Below, piece by piece: positions 1-9,570 of a DNA stretch of 64,000 nucleotides. The DNA lies in the NCBI RefSeq assembly GCF_951229915.1, contig NZ_OX579588.1, forward strand, positions 1,827,001 through 1,891,000, written 5' to 3'. The notes beneath the pieces were generated by a model. The model ran no database searches and had not been told where the DNA came from. It worked only from the letters and a program-made list of their open reading frames with translations. Source of the DNA: Candidatus Ornithobacterium hominis. GTDB taxonomy: Bacteria; Bacteroidota; Bacteroidia; Flavobacteriales; Weeksellaceae. Each line of letters starts with the position of its first letter. The stretch's first letter is position 1. The position numbers were made by a program, and so were the translations under genes.

Positions 1-1
1 A

Positions 2-889
2 AAAAATAAATTGATAAAGCATATTGAGTTTAATACATTTAATGGAGTAGGTAGTCCCAACAAGCTAAAAGTCATAATGTTTTTTATAAACAACTTAATA
101 TATAACTTTTTTCAAAATATTTATATCCAATTTTTAACTAAAAATAGTAATATCTACATCCATAATAACCAACGAATGAGTGGTAAATTCGCTAAAAATA
201 ATTATTTTACAATTATAGAGGATGGTATAGGCAATCAATTGGGAAAATTCAGCTCTAAAAAAGAAAAACCTAATACCATTTCAAATAAAAGTATCCTCAA
301 TCAATTAAGGGATTATATTTATGGAGTCCCTATGATTAATACAAAAAATATCAAAAAACATATTGTAACAAAGTCTGTAGACGAAAAAAATGAAGAAATT
401 ATCTCTATCCAAAACCTTTGGCAAAATTCCTCTAAAGAAAAACAACAATATATCTTGAATATTTTTGGGATAGATCAAAAAGTCTTACAGGATTACAATT
501 TTGAATCTATCCTTCTTACCCAACCCATGAATGAATATGGCGTGATATCTACCGAAAAAGAAAAAATCAGTTTTTACAAAGGAATAATAGAAAAAGAAAA
601 TAAAAGTGTACTAATCAAAACTCATCCCGCCGAAAAAACAGATTACAAAAAATATTTTCCTGAGACTACTATCTTTGAAAACCCTATTCCATTTGAAATA
701 TTTGAATTACTTGGTATTCAGTTCAAAAGAGCTTACACCATTAGCTCTACTGCTGCACTTAATTTTAATTATCCCATTGAAATTATTCCTATACAGACAG
801 GTTTAAATCTGTATGAGGACGGTTTCAAAGAAATTCTAAATAGAAGAAAAAATGAAAGATTTAATCTCTGTTATCATACCCGTATATAA
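2..889 (+). CDS. GT52-like glycosyltransferase (sialyltransferase-type fold), 5' partial
   Basis: The reading frame is open to the left edge, so the true start probably lies outside the window; the first usable start in view is a TTG at 11. The protein has an acidic motif IIEDGIGN followed by a segment with LLTQPMNEYG, then VLIKTHPAEKTDY and a late AYTISSTAA. This order (E/D-D/E-G motif, then an HP motif, then an SS(T/S) segment) is the layout of GT52 and related bacterial sialyltransferases, which transfer a sugar from an activated donor, often CMP-sialic acid, to surface glycans. The donor here cannot be read from the sequence. It overlaps the next glycosyltransferase by 38 bases and belongs to the same polysaccharide operon. 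Family assignment is moderate; specificity is unknown. Confidence 0.6.
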   Translation, partial: KNKLIKHIEFNTFNGVGSPNKLKVIMFFINNLIYNFFQNIYIQFLTKNSNIYIHNNQRMSGKFAKNNYFTIIEDGIGNQLGKFSSKKEKPNTISNKSILNQLRDYIYGVPMINTKNIKKHIVTKSVDEKNEEIISIQNLWQNSSKEKQQYILNIFGIDQKVLQDYNFESILLTQPMNEYGVISTEKEKISFYKGIIEKENKSVLIKTHPAEKTDYKKYFPETTIFENPIPFEIFELLGIQFKRAYTISSTAALNFNYPIEIIPIQTGLNLYEDGFKEILNRRKNERFNLCYHTRI

Positions 890-1760
890 TGTAGAAGAAT
901 ACTTGGTTGAATGCATAAACTCTGTATTAGCACAAACTTATACCAATCTAGAAATCATTCTCGTGAATGATGGCTCCACAGACAGCAGTGGTGAAATCTG
1001 TCGAGAATACGCAAAAAAGGATAATCGTATTATCCTTATAGAAAAAGAAAATGGCGGATTATCTGATGCTAGAAATGCAGGATTAGACGTCTGTACAGGG
1101 AAATACATTTCTTTTGTAGATAGTGATGACATAATTCACCCCGGGTTTATTTCATTACTCTATAAATATATCTCCTACGATACAATTGTTGCGTGTGATA
1201 GATTTAATATAAAAGATTCATCTGAAATCACCTATATAGACACAGAAAATACAAAAGTATTTAATTATACTAACGAAGATATTTTACATGATTTTTATAG
1301 TTTCAAAATCACATATCCAAGTGTATGTAATAAACTATTTCCTTATAGTGTTTTTAAAAAACTTAGGTTTCCTAAAGGTTTGATATACGAAGATAGTTAT
1401 ATTTTTCCATATATATACACAAATAAGTACCTAAACTTTATAAAACTTAATTTACCTTTATATTATTATAGATACAACCCTAATAGCATTACAAGAAAAA
1501 AATTGACAGAAAAAAATTACATTGCAAATGAAATTTGCTATGCCAACACATCGTCTATATTCCAAAATAATAAAACTCTTTATAAAAAAAATATTTCTGC
1601 TAGAAATAATTTTAGGATACGTTACTTCCTAGAAAGTATCATTGACTATAGTAAATTTAATCAAAATGATATAAAAAGTATTTTGCTAGACTCAGGTGTC
1701 CACTGGAAAACTAAGTTTATTTTTATCTATAAGTTTTTAAGAAAACGATATACCTTTTAG
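852..1760 (+). CDS. GT2-family glycosyltransferase
   Basis: A 302-residue GT-A fold transferase. The N-terminal strand ISVIIPVYN (residues 5-13), the nucleotide-binding VNDGSTD (38-44) and the metal-binding DSDD (90-93) are all present, with the GGLSDARNAG segment between them, which is the standard GT2 order. It would add one sugar from a nucleotide-sugar donor to a lipid-linked repeat unit at the cytoplasmic face of the membrane. The start ATG lies inside the end of the preceding gene, implying translational coupling. The C-terminal third is AT-rich and Lys/Tyr/Asn-rich like the next gene. Donor and acceptor cannot be inferred. Confidence 0.9.
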   Translation: MKDLISVIIPVYNVEEYLVECINSVLAQTYTNLEIILVNDGSTDSSGEICREYAKKDNRIILIEKENGGLSDARNAGLDVCTGKYISFVDSDDIIHPGFISLLYKYISYDTIVACDRFNIKDSSEITYIDTENTKVFNYTNEDILHDFYSFKITYPSVCNKLFPYSVFKKLRFPKGLIYEDSYIFPYIYTNKYLNFIKLNLPLYYYRYNPNSITRKKLTEKNYIANEICYANTSSIFQNNKTLYKKNISARNNFRIRYFLESIIDYSKFNQNDIKSILLDSGVHWKTKFIFIYKFLRKRYTF

Positions 1761-1859
1761 TAAAAAAGAAATTAATATATCAAATATAATTTTAATAAAA
1801 AACAGGAGGTCTCTCTTAATAAAATTATAATTTTTAATTAACTATTCTCCATTCAATAT

Positions 1860-3308
1860 ATGAAAACAAGACAATATATAATTACAAATAAATTAAACTT
1901 AGATATCAATTTTTTAACAAAACAAATTATAAATACAGATTTAAATATCTATTATGATCACAATTTAGAGTTTTCTTACGTTGAAGAATTTAATAAGGGT
2001 ATATATCTTCTAGGATTTGTCTTTGATCCCTTTAATATAGAGCGAACATCAGAAGAAATTTTAAATGATTTCATTAAATGTAATGATAAAACAGCCATTT
2101 TAAAAAAAAGAGAAAAATTAAGTGGTCATTATATTCTTGTGGTTTCATTACTAAATGAAACTTTCATTTTTGCTGATTTCTTTTCAGAAATGCAAATATT
2201 TTACTATAAATGTAACAATGAAATCTTCGTTTCTTCAAGTGATAAATTAATCTTAGATATATCTTCCAAAAGTCTAAATTTAAATTCTTATAAAAAAAGC
2301 TTGATTAATGATAAAGATTTTTTACACAAAAATGAACATTATTTTCTAGGCTATGAAGATTGGGATGAAGATATAAAAAAACTCTTACCAGATAACACTC
2401 TATCATTAAAAACATTGGAAGTAAATCGTATAGATTGTTTTAATATAAAGACTCTTGATGTTGAAGAAATCATTGAGCTATATAAAGTAATTATATTAAA
2501 TTCATTAGACTTTTATAAAATAAAGTTTGACAAAATTATGATTGGATTAACCGCAGGTATAGACTCTCGGTTATTATTGGCAATTTCTAGATTAAGAAAT
2601 TTTGGATTTAATTACTTTACATTTTCAAGAGAAAATGAAAAATCTAAAGTAGATACAACTATTGCCATGAAAATTGCAAATAAATTGAGGTTAAATTATA
2701 ACTCCTATTTTTTACCTGAATTAGATAAGCAATTTATTTTTCCTAGAATACTTTCAAAAACAAGAAATATTCAATGGTATAAAATAAATCTTACCCATAA
2801 AGATGTAGTCTTAACTTCCTATGGATCTGATTTCATAAGAGGATATCATGATAATGAACCCTTCAATAATGAGATTAGTATCTTAAAGACTATAAAGTAT
2901 GACATAAATAAATATAATCAAGAAAAAACCAAAGAGTGGTTAAATAGCAATATCCAAAAGTATTTGGAAAAAGAATCTAATTCTTTTTTAAAAATTTCAG
3001 ATTTGCATCACTTAGAAATAAGATATGGAAAACATGGCAGCAAAGGTTCTCATGAGCATAATTTTGCTAACATAAACATGATTAGTCCATTCAATAATAA
3101 ATATCTACAGTATTCTGTTCTTAAATCTATAGATATTAATTCAAGAAAACACCCTGAAAATAAATTTCATAAAATAATTATAAACAGTCTCTTACCAGAA
3201 TTAGAAAATATTCCATATAATCCTTATAATAAAAATATCAAAGAAAAAATTGCAGAAAAAATGTTTCCATTCTACAAACTTTATTTATCATTAAAAAAGA
3301 AATTTTAG
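1860..3308 (+). CDS. Asparagine-synthetase-like ATP-dependent amidotransferase (PP-loop domain)
   Basis: A 482-residue protein. The C-terminal half contains GLTAGIDSRLLLA, a variant of the SGGxDS pyrophosphate loop of asparagine synthetase B, which adenylates a carboxylate. The N-terminal half has the general layout of a class II glutaminase domain (GHYILVV, IFADFFSEMQIFYY, IFVSSSDKLIL) but begins MKTR and lacks the Cys2 nucleophile, so glutamine hydrolysis is unlikely. Such proteins occur in polysaccharide clusters, where they may amidate uronic acids or other sugar carboxylates; that role is inference from context. A 99-base gap with an AGGAGG-like stretch precedes it. It is even more AT-rich than its neighbours, consistent with recent acquisition. 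Confidence 0.7.
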   Translation: MKTRQYIITNKLNLDINFLTKQIINTDLNIYYDHNLEFSYVEEFNKGIYLLGFVFDPFNIERTSEEILNDFIKCNDKTAILKKREKLSGHYILVVSLLNETFIFADFFSEMQIFYYKCNNEIFVSSSDKLILDISSKSLNLNSYKKSLINDKDFLHKNEHYFLGYEDWDEDIKKLLPDNTLSLKTLEVNRIDCFNIKTLDVEEIIELYKVIILNSLDFYKIKFDKIMIGLTAGIDSRLLLAISRLRNFGFNYFTFSRENEKSKVDTTIAMKIANKLRLNYNSYFLPELDKQFIFPRILSKTRNIQWYKINLTHKDVVLTSYGSDFIRGYHDNEPFNNEISILKTIKYDINKYNQEKTKEWLNSNIQKYLEKESNSFLKISDLHHLEIRYGKHGSKGSHEHNFANINMISPFNNKYLQYSVLKSIDINSRKHPENKFHKIIINSLLPELENIPYNPYNKNIKEKIAEKMFPFYKLYLSLKKKF

Positions 3309-3319
3309 AAACTTTTATA

Positions 3320-4192
3320 ATGAAAAAACTTCAAATTTCCGTCATCATACCAGTTTACAATGCTGAAGCGTTTCTAGAAAACGCCGTGAACTCTGCACTA
3401 CAGCATGATTGTGTAAAAGAAATTATTCTAGTAGAAGATGCATCACCAGATAACGCTCTAAGCATCTGTAAGGAATTAGAACAAAAACATAACCGAATTA
3501 AAGTCTACCAACACCCCAACAGAGAAAACAGAGGTGCTGGAGCTAGTAGAAATTTAGGTATAGAAAAGGCTACAAGTGAGTATGTTGCTTTTTTGGATGC
3601 TGATGATTGGTACTTACCCAATAGGTTTGATGCTGAAAAAGAGTTATTAAAAGACTCTAGCATTGATGGTGTATATGGTGCCACAGGATTCTATTACGAA
3701 GATAAAAAAGAAAAAGACCCGAATAGATTAACTACTTTTGAAAAAATAGTGGAACCTGAAGATTTATTGCATGAAATCACAAGATCTAATGGTGGTAGAT
3801 TCACAACAGATGCTATTACCGTAAAAAAATCTTTGGCAGAATCTATCGGCAAATTTGATACTGATTTAAGATTACATCAAGATTCCCATTTATGGGTAAG
3901 GCTGGCGTATTATGGGAGTTTAGTTTCTGGAATCATTTCTGAGCCAATTGCCTATAGAAGAGTACATTCCAATAATAGAATTTCTAAGGCAAATAGAGCT
4001 TCCGCCTATTTGTTCCACAAAAAAATATATGATGAGTTCAAAAATGATAGTAGTTTGCCCAAAAATGTAGCCAGAACTTTTTTCAAAAACATTATCATCA
4101 ATCAAACCAATTCTAATAGTACATTAGTAAGAGGATTGATTGCCTTAAAAGAGATTATAGCTAAACCTTCTATCTTAAAAAAAATCATTTAA
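3320..4192 (+). CDS. GT2-family glycosyltransferase
   Basis: A 290-residue GT-A transferase with ISVIIPVYNAE at the N terminus, VEDASPD as the nucleotide-binding element (the usual NDGS position is occupied by EDAS) and LDADDW as the metal-binding motif. Its stop overlaps the start of the next gene in a TAATG arrangement, showing operon coupling. It probably adds one residue of the capsule or O-unit. The pyrimidine-rich codon style resembles the neighbouring GT2 genes. Sugar specificity is unknown. Confidence 0.88.
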   Translation: MKKLQISVIIPVYNAEAFLENAVNSALQHDCVKEIILVEDASPDNALSICKELEQKHNRIKVYQHPNRENRGAGASRNLGIEKATSEYVAFLDADDWYLPNRFDAEKELLKDSSIDGVYGATGFYYEDKKEKDPNRLTTFEKIVEPEDLLHEITRSNGGRFTTDAITVKKSLAESIGKFDTDLRLHQDSHLWVRLAYYGSLVSGIISEPIAYRRVHSNNRISKANRASAYLFHKKIYDEFKNDSSLPKNVARTFFKNIIINQTNSNSTLVRGLIALKEIIAKPSILKKII

Positions 4193-5169
4193 TGTTACTA
4201 TCTATAATCATTCCCGTTTACAATGCTGATTCTTTTTTGCAAGAAAATTTCAAAAGAATTGAAAAACTCTATGATTTATTGAAATCAGAAGAGTTTGAAA
4301 TCATCTACGTAAATGATGGCTCTACAGATAATAGTGCTAAAATTTTACAAGGCTTAAAAAATTCTAAAAACAACATTCAAGTCTTTCATCAAGAAAATCA
4401 AGGCTCTTCTGGAGCCAGAAACTCTGGTACAGACATCGCTAAAGGGCAGTATATACAGTATTTAGATTCTGACGATTACGTTGATTTTAAAAAAATTATA
4501 CCATTATTACATTTCGCTATAGAAAAGAATTTAGATGCACTATCTTATAGATTGGATATTAGAAACACACATAATAAACTTATTTCTGAAGGTATTAAAC
4601 ACCCAGTGATATTTGATAAAATAATAACAGGAAAACAAGCCATTATACAAGGATATATTCCATCTTCCATTTGTGTATTTCTATTTAAAAGAAGCTTTCT
4701 AAATCAGAATCAACTTAGAATCACTCCTAATATCACTCATATGGATGTGGAATTTACTTCTAGAATGATGCTTGTCTGTGAAAGGATTATTTTTAAAGAT
4801 ATAGCTGCCTACCATTATTTAAGGCGAGATGGTTCCATTACAAAACCTATAACTAAAGAAAAAAAAGAAAAATTATTAATAGATGAAGTTTTTGTAGCAA
4901 AAGTCATAAAAAATACTATACAACCTGATTTTTCAAAAGAGTTGAAAATTGCAATTGAAAAAAATTACAATAGCGTTACATGGAATCTTTTTTGGAATTT
5001 TTACAAAAACCCTTATCAAGTAGATTCAAAATTTAAAAAGAAAAGAGTTGATGAGCTAATACAAGCAGATTTATATCCTATAAAAGGAGCTTTAAAAACA
5101 CCCTTTCAAAATTTTTCACGATATTTGATGAATCAACCTTTTATTCTCAAAAAATTTATATTGAAATAA
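4192..5169 (+). CDS. GT2-family glycosyltransferase
   Basis: A 325-residue GT2 enzyme: LSIIIPVYNAD at residues 3-13, VNDGSTDNS, and LDSDDYVDF as the DXD element, followed by a variable acceptor-binding C-terminal region. The ATG overlaps the stop of the preceding GT2 gene by one base (TAATG), so the two are translationally coupled. It is a cytoplasmic or membrane-peripheral enzyme of repeat-unit assembly; donor and acceptor are not deducible. Confidence 0.88.
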   Translation: MLLSIIIPVYNADSFLQENFKRIEKLYDLLKSEEFEIIYVNDGSTDNSAKILQGLKNSKNNIQVFHQENQGSSGARNSGTDIAKGQYIQYLDSDDYVDFKKIIPLLHFAIEKNLDALSYRLDIRNTHNKLISEGIKHPVIFDKIITGKQAIIQGYIPSSICVFLFKRSFLNQNQLRITPNITHMDVEFTSRMMLVCERIIFKDIAAYHYLRRDGSITKPITKEKKEKLLIDEVFVAKVIKNTIQPDFSKELKIAIEKNYNSVTWNLFWNFYKNPYQVDSKFKKKRVDELIQADLYPIKGALKTPFQNFSRYLMNQPFILKKFILK

Positions 5170-5237
5170 TTAACACAGCTATTTTCAGGAAAATAACTAT
5201 ATAATTTTCTTTCTTTAATTTAAACTTCATATCATCT

Positions 5238-6221
5238 ATGATGTTATCTATTATTATTCCTGTTTATAATACAGAAAAATATATTTACAATTGTTTGAAA
5301 TCTATTTATCAGCAATCTTTTGATTTTGATTTTGAAATCATCATTATCAATGATGGATCTAAAGATAATAGTGAATTAGAGATAAAAAAATTTATTGCTG
5401 ACTATACTCTAATAAATATACATTATTTTAAACAAGAAAACCAAGGTGTTTCTTCTGCTAGAAATAAAGGTATAGAAATGGCTAAAGGTCACTATATTTG
5501 GTTTATAGACTCCGATGATACAATAGAGCAAACATCTGGAAAAATAATTTCTAAATACCTAAATTTATTTCCAAACCACACCTTAGTTTTTAACTATAAT
5601 AGGGTTATAAATAATCAAGTTTTAAGAAACAAAATGCCCATAGAAGAAACACATTTATGTCTCAAAAATCATGAATTTATAGGGAAAATCACATCTTATC
5701 TATGGAACGTATTGTATCAGACTGAATTTATCAAAAAATATAATATAAGGTTTATAGATGGGACAATAAATATAGAAGATTATCACTTTAATATGCAGTA
5801 CTTCTTTTCTTCATTTAATTTAAACATTATATTTATAAATGAAGTGATATATAATTATTATTTAAACTCCTCTTCTACTTCACAAAATAAAAACCCTAAA
5901 CATCTTTTGAAGCTGGCCGATGACTCCCTTTTAATTCATTCTGAAATAGATAAAAAATATCAATTATTATTAACCGAAAAAAGATTAAAAGAAGCTTATA
6001 GCTTAAAAAAAGAACTTTCTCATAGTGTTATGGGATTTTTTTACTCTTTATTGAGGTTTTATGACATAGAAGCATGTCAATTATATTACAATAAATATAA
6101 GAAAGAAAATCTTATTCCCATAGAGCTTAACTCAACAGGTTTAAAGAAATCTTTATTTTCGTTTATAATTAATAATAAAACCTTATTTTTGTTATTGAAG
6201 AAGTACGTAAAGTTTAAATAA
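5238..6221 (+). CDS. GT2-family glycosyltransferase
   Basis: A 327-residue GT2 enzyme with MLSIIIPVYNTEKYI, INDGSKDNS and FIDSDDTIE motifs in the expected order. Two adjacent ATGs (5238, 5241) could serve as start; the second aligns better with its paralogue just upstream. A 68-base AT-rich gap separates it from the previous gene and it ends directly before the polymerase gene. It resembles that paralogue in length and N-terminal motifs, suggesting a family expanded within the cluster. Specificity is unknown. Confidence 0.87.
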   Translation: MMLSIIIPVYNTEKYIYNCLKSIYQQSFDFDFEIIIINDGSKDNSELEIKKFIADYTLINIHYFKQENQGVSSARNKGIEMAKGHYIWFIDSDDTIEQTSGKIISKYLNLFPNHTLVFNYNRVINNQVLRNKMPIEETHLCLKNHEFIGKITSYLWNVLYQTEFIKKYNIRFIDGTINIEDYHFNMQYFFSSFNLNIIFINEVIYNYYLNSSSTSQNKNPKHLLKLADDSLLIHSEIDKKYQLLLTEKRLKEAYSLKKELSHSVMGFFYSLLRFYDIEACQLYYNKYKKENLIPIELNSTGLKKSLFSFIINNKTLFLLLKKYVKFK

Positions 6222-7331
6222 ATGCTCCCTTACCTATTCATATTTTTTTTAGCCAGCATATTATTTTTTAGAGCATACAGAAAAGTAGATTTTTTAATCT
6301 ATTTTTTTGTGTTTGTATCTATTATGATGGCTGGACTTAGGGATATGATTGGCGGTTTTGATGTATATATTTATGCAGAAGTATATGAAGTATTACGAGG
6401 TAAATACCTCTTTATTTATGATCCATTTGAGAAAGGATTTTTAGTCTATTATTATATATTACAATACATAGAAACCTCGCGCGAATTCTTATTCTTCGCT
6501 ACAGCTTTGGTTATGACTCTTCTCCATTTCTACACCATCAAAAAGCTATCGCCTAACGTAGGAATGTCCCTATTTATATACTTTTGTAAATTTTTCCTAT
6601 TTTCCTTTGTTTATATTAGGCAAGGTCTTGCTATGGGGATATTATGGCTTTGTCTGAGCTTTCTAATTCAAAGAAAATATTGGTATGTTTTACCTTTCAT
6701 TGTTTTAACTTTCTTTTTCCATAGATCTTCTATTGCCTTTGCTCCATTTCTATTGGCAGCTCATTGGAAATTCAAGCAAGAACAATTAGCCTTAATTGCC
6801 TTTACTATACTATTTATTTCCGTAACACCTTTAGGGATTTTTTTAACATCTTTTGTTGCAGAATCTGCTGATTCAGAAAAATTATCTATATATACAAATA
6901 AAAGTGGGGGCATTAATTTCTTCTATTTAATTGAAGGTGGACTTGGTATTTTATTGAGTATTTTATTCCAAAAATATTTCTATGAAAATCAGAGAGAAAC
7001 TGTTATTTTTAATGGTTTTTTCATGTACTCTGTGATGATTTTAGCTGGGCTTACCAATGCTACTTTTATAAGATTTAGCTGGTATTATTTTATTTTTGTA
7101 GTAATAGCTTTACCTTATATCTATTACTATTACAAGTTAGAAAACATCCAGTTCAAATCTATTTTTAAAATTTTACTTTTCCTTTATTATTCATTAGTTT
7201 TTTTCCGTCTTTTAATAGTTTATGATGGAGGAGATTTTATGCCTTACAAAACTATTTTCCAAGACTTTGAAAGAAATGGAAAGTGGGAATTTATGGAATA
7301 CAGACAAAGACATGGAATACCTAACGATTAA
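6222..7331 (+). CDS. EpsG/Wzy-family polysaccharide polymerase (multi-pass membrane protein)
   Basis: A 369-residue hydrophobic protein with about nine to ten predicted membrane helices. The early loop GLRDMIGGFDVYIYAEVYE, with Arg-Asp, Gly-Gly and Asp-x-x-x-Tyr spacing, is typical of the EpsG branch of O-antigen/capsule polymerases, as are IRQGLAMGILWL and FFHRSSIAFAP further on. It should join lipid-linked repeat units at the outer face of the inner membrane. It starts immediately after the stop of the upstream GT2 gene and is followed two bases later by another GT2 gene. No flippase (Wzx) is visible in the window; it may lie to the left. Confidence 0.8.
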   Translation: MLPYLFIFFLASILFFRAYRKVDFLIYFFVFVSIMMAGLRDMIGGFDVYIYAEVYEVLRGKYLFIYDPFEKGFLVYYYILQYIETSREFLFFATALVMTLLHFYTIKKLSPNVGMSLFIYFCKFFLFSFVYIRQGLAMGILWLCLSFLIQRKYWYVLPFIVLTFFFHRSSIAFAPFLLAAHWKFKQEQLALIAFTILFISVTPLGIFLTSFVAESADSEKLSIYTNKSGGINFFYLIEGGLGILLSILFQKYFYENQRETVIFNGFFMYSVMILAGLTNATFIRFSWYYFIFVVIALPYIYYYYKLENIQFKSIFKILLFLYYSLVFFRLLIVYDGGDFMPYKTIFQDFERNGKWEFMEYRQRHGIPND

Positions 7332-7333
7332 TC

Positions 7334-8200
7334 ATGATTACAATACTCACGCCTACTTATAACAGAGCTCATCTTCTCCACCGAGTTTTTGAAAGTTTGC
7401 AAAATCAAACTTCTAAAAACTTTGAATGGCTTATCATAGATGATGGTAGCCAAGATAATACAGCAGATATCGTTCATTCTTTTTTTCCAGAAAATTTTGA
7501 AATTCATTATCATAAAAAAGCAAATGGAGGCAAACATACTGCTCTCAACTTTGGCGTACAAAAAGCCAAAGGAGAATTTATTGTGATGTTAGATTCTGAT
7601 GACACATTACTCCATCATACCATAGAAACTCTTGAAAAAAAAATTAAATCTCTACCTCCACATTTAGGTGGTATTGTTGGTAGAAGACGTTATTTAAATG
7701 GCAAAATAGTTGGTTCTCAAGATAACTTTACAGAAATTATTTCTAATTCTTTAAATATTCGTTATCAGCATAATGTTACAGGAGATTTAGTTGAAGTTTT
7801 TAAAACTTCTGTGATGAAAGAGTTTCCTTTTCCTATATTTGATAAAGAAAAGTTTTGTCCAGAAGCTTTGGTTTGGAATCGTATTGCTCAAAAATATGAT
7901 TTACTTTTCTTCAATGAATCTATCTATCAAGCAGATTATCAACCTGGTGGGCTCACAGATACTATCACAAAAATCAGAATGCAATCACCCAAAGCTTCTA
8001 TGACTCATTATAGTGAATTGGCTTCTTATAAAATCCCTCTCAAAGAAAAGATAAAAGCATCCATCAATTTTTGGCGTTTCAGTTTTAATGATAACGATTT
8101 GCGTTTTGGTGAAAAATGGAAAAAAGTGAATCCATTTTTATCTCTAATGGGTTTACCTTTGGGATTCGCTATGTATATTAATGATTGGCTAAAAAAATAA
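7334..8200 (+). CDS. GT2-family glycosyltransferase
   Basis: A 288-residue GT2 protein beginning MITILTPTYNRAHLL, with IDDGSQDNT and LDSDDTL motifs. The TPTYNRAHLL form, the NGGKHTALNFG segment and the WNRIA region distinguish it from the other GT2 enzymes here and resemble a subgroup common in Bacteroidota polysaccharide clusters. It lies two bases after the polymerase and four bases before a GT4 gene, so it is part of one transcription unit. Substrates are unknown. Confidence 0.87.
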   Translation: MITILTPTYNRAHLLHRVFESLQNQTSKNFEWLIIDDGSQDNTADIVHSFFPENFEIHYHKKANGGKHTALNFGVQKAKGEFIVMLDSDDTLLHHTIETLEKKIKSLPPHLGGIVGRRRYLNGKIVGSQDNFTEIISNSLNIRYQHNVTGDLVEVFKTSVMKEFPFPIFDKEKFCPEALVWNRIAQKYDLLFFNESIYQADYQPGGLTDTITKIRMQSPKASMTHYSELASYKIPLKEKIKASINFWRFSFNDNDLRFGEKWKKVNPFLSLMGLPLGFAMYINDWLKK

Positions 8201-8204
8201 AATC

Positions 8205-9290
8205 ATGAAAATTCTACAAGTTATCAACAACCTCTATACAGGTGGCGCAGAAAAATTAATTCTTGACACAATACCTTTATATAGAAAACAAGGAATTGAA
8301 ATGGATTTAGCAGTTCTACAAGATGGTGATTTTCCTTTCATGAAAGCTTTAGAAGAGACTCAATCCTGCAAAATATATAAAATTGGGAAAAGATCTGTTT
8401 ATTCACCTTTGCTTATTCTCCCCTTAGCGAAAATCATGAAAAATTATGACATTATACATGTTCATTTATTTCCTGCGCAGTATTTTGCAGTTATCGCCAA
8501 TCAAATCAATGGTAATTCATCTAAATTGATTTTCACAGAACATAATACTTCAAATCGCCGAATTAGAAATAAAATTTTTAAACCCTTAGAAATTTTCATT
8601 TACTCTCGTTACCAAAAAATCATTTGTATCACTGAGGAAATAAAAAATATTATAAATAAGTACGTAAACGTTCCAGAAGAAAGATTACCTGTAATTGAAA
8701 ACGGTGTTGATTTAAATAAAATTTATAAAGCTGAGAGTAAAGAAAAATCAGAGATTCATTCATCATTAACTCATGAAGACGTTCTTATAACTCAAGTCTC
8801 TGCTTTTCGACTACAGAAAGACCAACCTACTGTCATCAGAGCCATGCAGTTATTACCTCAAAATTATAAATTATTTTTAGTAGGAGACGGCAAACAAAGA
8901 AAAAATTGCGAAGACTTGGTCAAAAAATTAAATTTAGAAAAAAGAGTTTTCTTTTTAGGAGAAAGAAATGATGTTCCAAAATTATTAAAAAGTTCTGACT
9001 TTATTGTTTTATCCTCCCATTTTGAAGGACTTTCACTTTCAAGCATTGAGGGTATGGCTTCTGGAAAACCTTTCATCGCTTCTGACGTTCCTGGCTTAAA
9101 AGAAATTGTAAACGGCTACGGAAAATTATTCCCATTGGGTGATGAAAAAGCTTTAGCTGAAATTATTCTTAAATTAGAAAAAGATTCATCTCTTTATCAA
9201 TCTGTTGCAAAAAAATGCCAAGAAAGAGCAGAAAATTTTAGTCTAGACAAAATGCTTACTCAATATTTAAATTTATATTATTCTTTATGA
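8205..9290 (+). CDS. GT4-family glycosyltransferase
   Basis: A 361-residue GT-B fold protein. The N-terminal VINNLYTGGAEKLI with the GGAE loop, the middle VIENGVDLNKI, and the C-terminal donor-binding region with SSHFEGLSLSSIEGMASGKP (E-x7-E element) are characteristic of GT4 retaining transferases. It likely transfers a hexose or N-acetylhexosamine during repeat-unit synthesis. It is the last closely packed gene before a roughly 250-base stretch of degraded coding sequence. Confidence 0.9.
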   Translation: MKILQVINNLYTGGAEKLILDTIPLYRKQGIEMDLAVLQDGDFPFMKALEETQSCKIYKIGKRSVYSPLLILPLAKIMKNYDIIHVHLFPAQYFAVIANQINGNSSKLIFTEHNTSNRRIRNKIFKPLEIFIYSRYQKIICITEEIKNIINKYVNVPEERLPVIENGVDLNKIYKAESKEKSEIHSSLTHEDVLITQVSAFRLQKDQPTVIRAMQLLPQNYKLFLVGDGKQRKNCEDLVKKLNLEKRVFFLGERNDVPKLLKSSDFIVLSSHFEGLSLSSIEGMASGKPFIASDVPGLKEIVNGYGKLFPLGDEKALAEIILKLEKDSSLYQSVAKKCQERAENFSLDKMLTQYLNLYYSL

Positions 9291-9544
9291 AAACAAAGAA
9301 AGTTTTTTTTTGTCAGATCCTTGGCTTTTGAATCAAATTGGGGGAGGGGTACCTCTTGCTCATAAGTTCAATCAAAGCATTAAAAAAGCATTAAAAATAT
9401 GCAAAAAATCATTTCTCGACTCTTAGAACTATTTCAGAAACATGGTGTTACCAGGCTTTATCATATTTGCCATAGCAGGTTTAGCCAATACCAAAAAATT
9501 CAGAAAATACGAATGGTGGCTAGCCAAAGAAAAGGAAAAATATT
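9291..9544 (+). other. Spacer with fragments of decayed coding sequence
   Basis: This stretch between the GT4 gene and the next membrane-protein gene contains no intact gene of normal size. One frame reads DPWLLNQIGGGVPLAHKF before a stop at about 9425, with a protein-like composition. A second frame begins at an ATG at 9442. This suggests remnants of one or two lost genes, but the parent is not recognised. Confidence 0.35.
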
Positions 9545-9570
9545 ATGCTAATCAGCCTGTTAAAAAATAA
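9442..9570 (+). CDS. Short ORF, possible C-terminal remnant of a membrane protein
   Basis: A 42-residue frame starting MVLPGFIIFAIAGLANTKKF, with one short hydrophobic segment followed by a basic, Lys-rich tail, and overlapping the next gene by 26 bases in another frame. It could be the C-terminal remainder of a deleted gene or a tiny membrane peptide. No family is recognised. Confidence 0.25.
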   Translation: MVLPGFIIFAIAGLANTKKFRKYEWWLAKEKEKYYANQPVKK

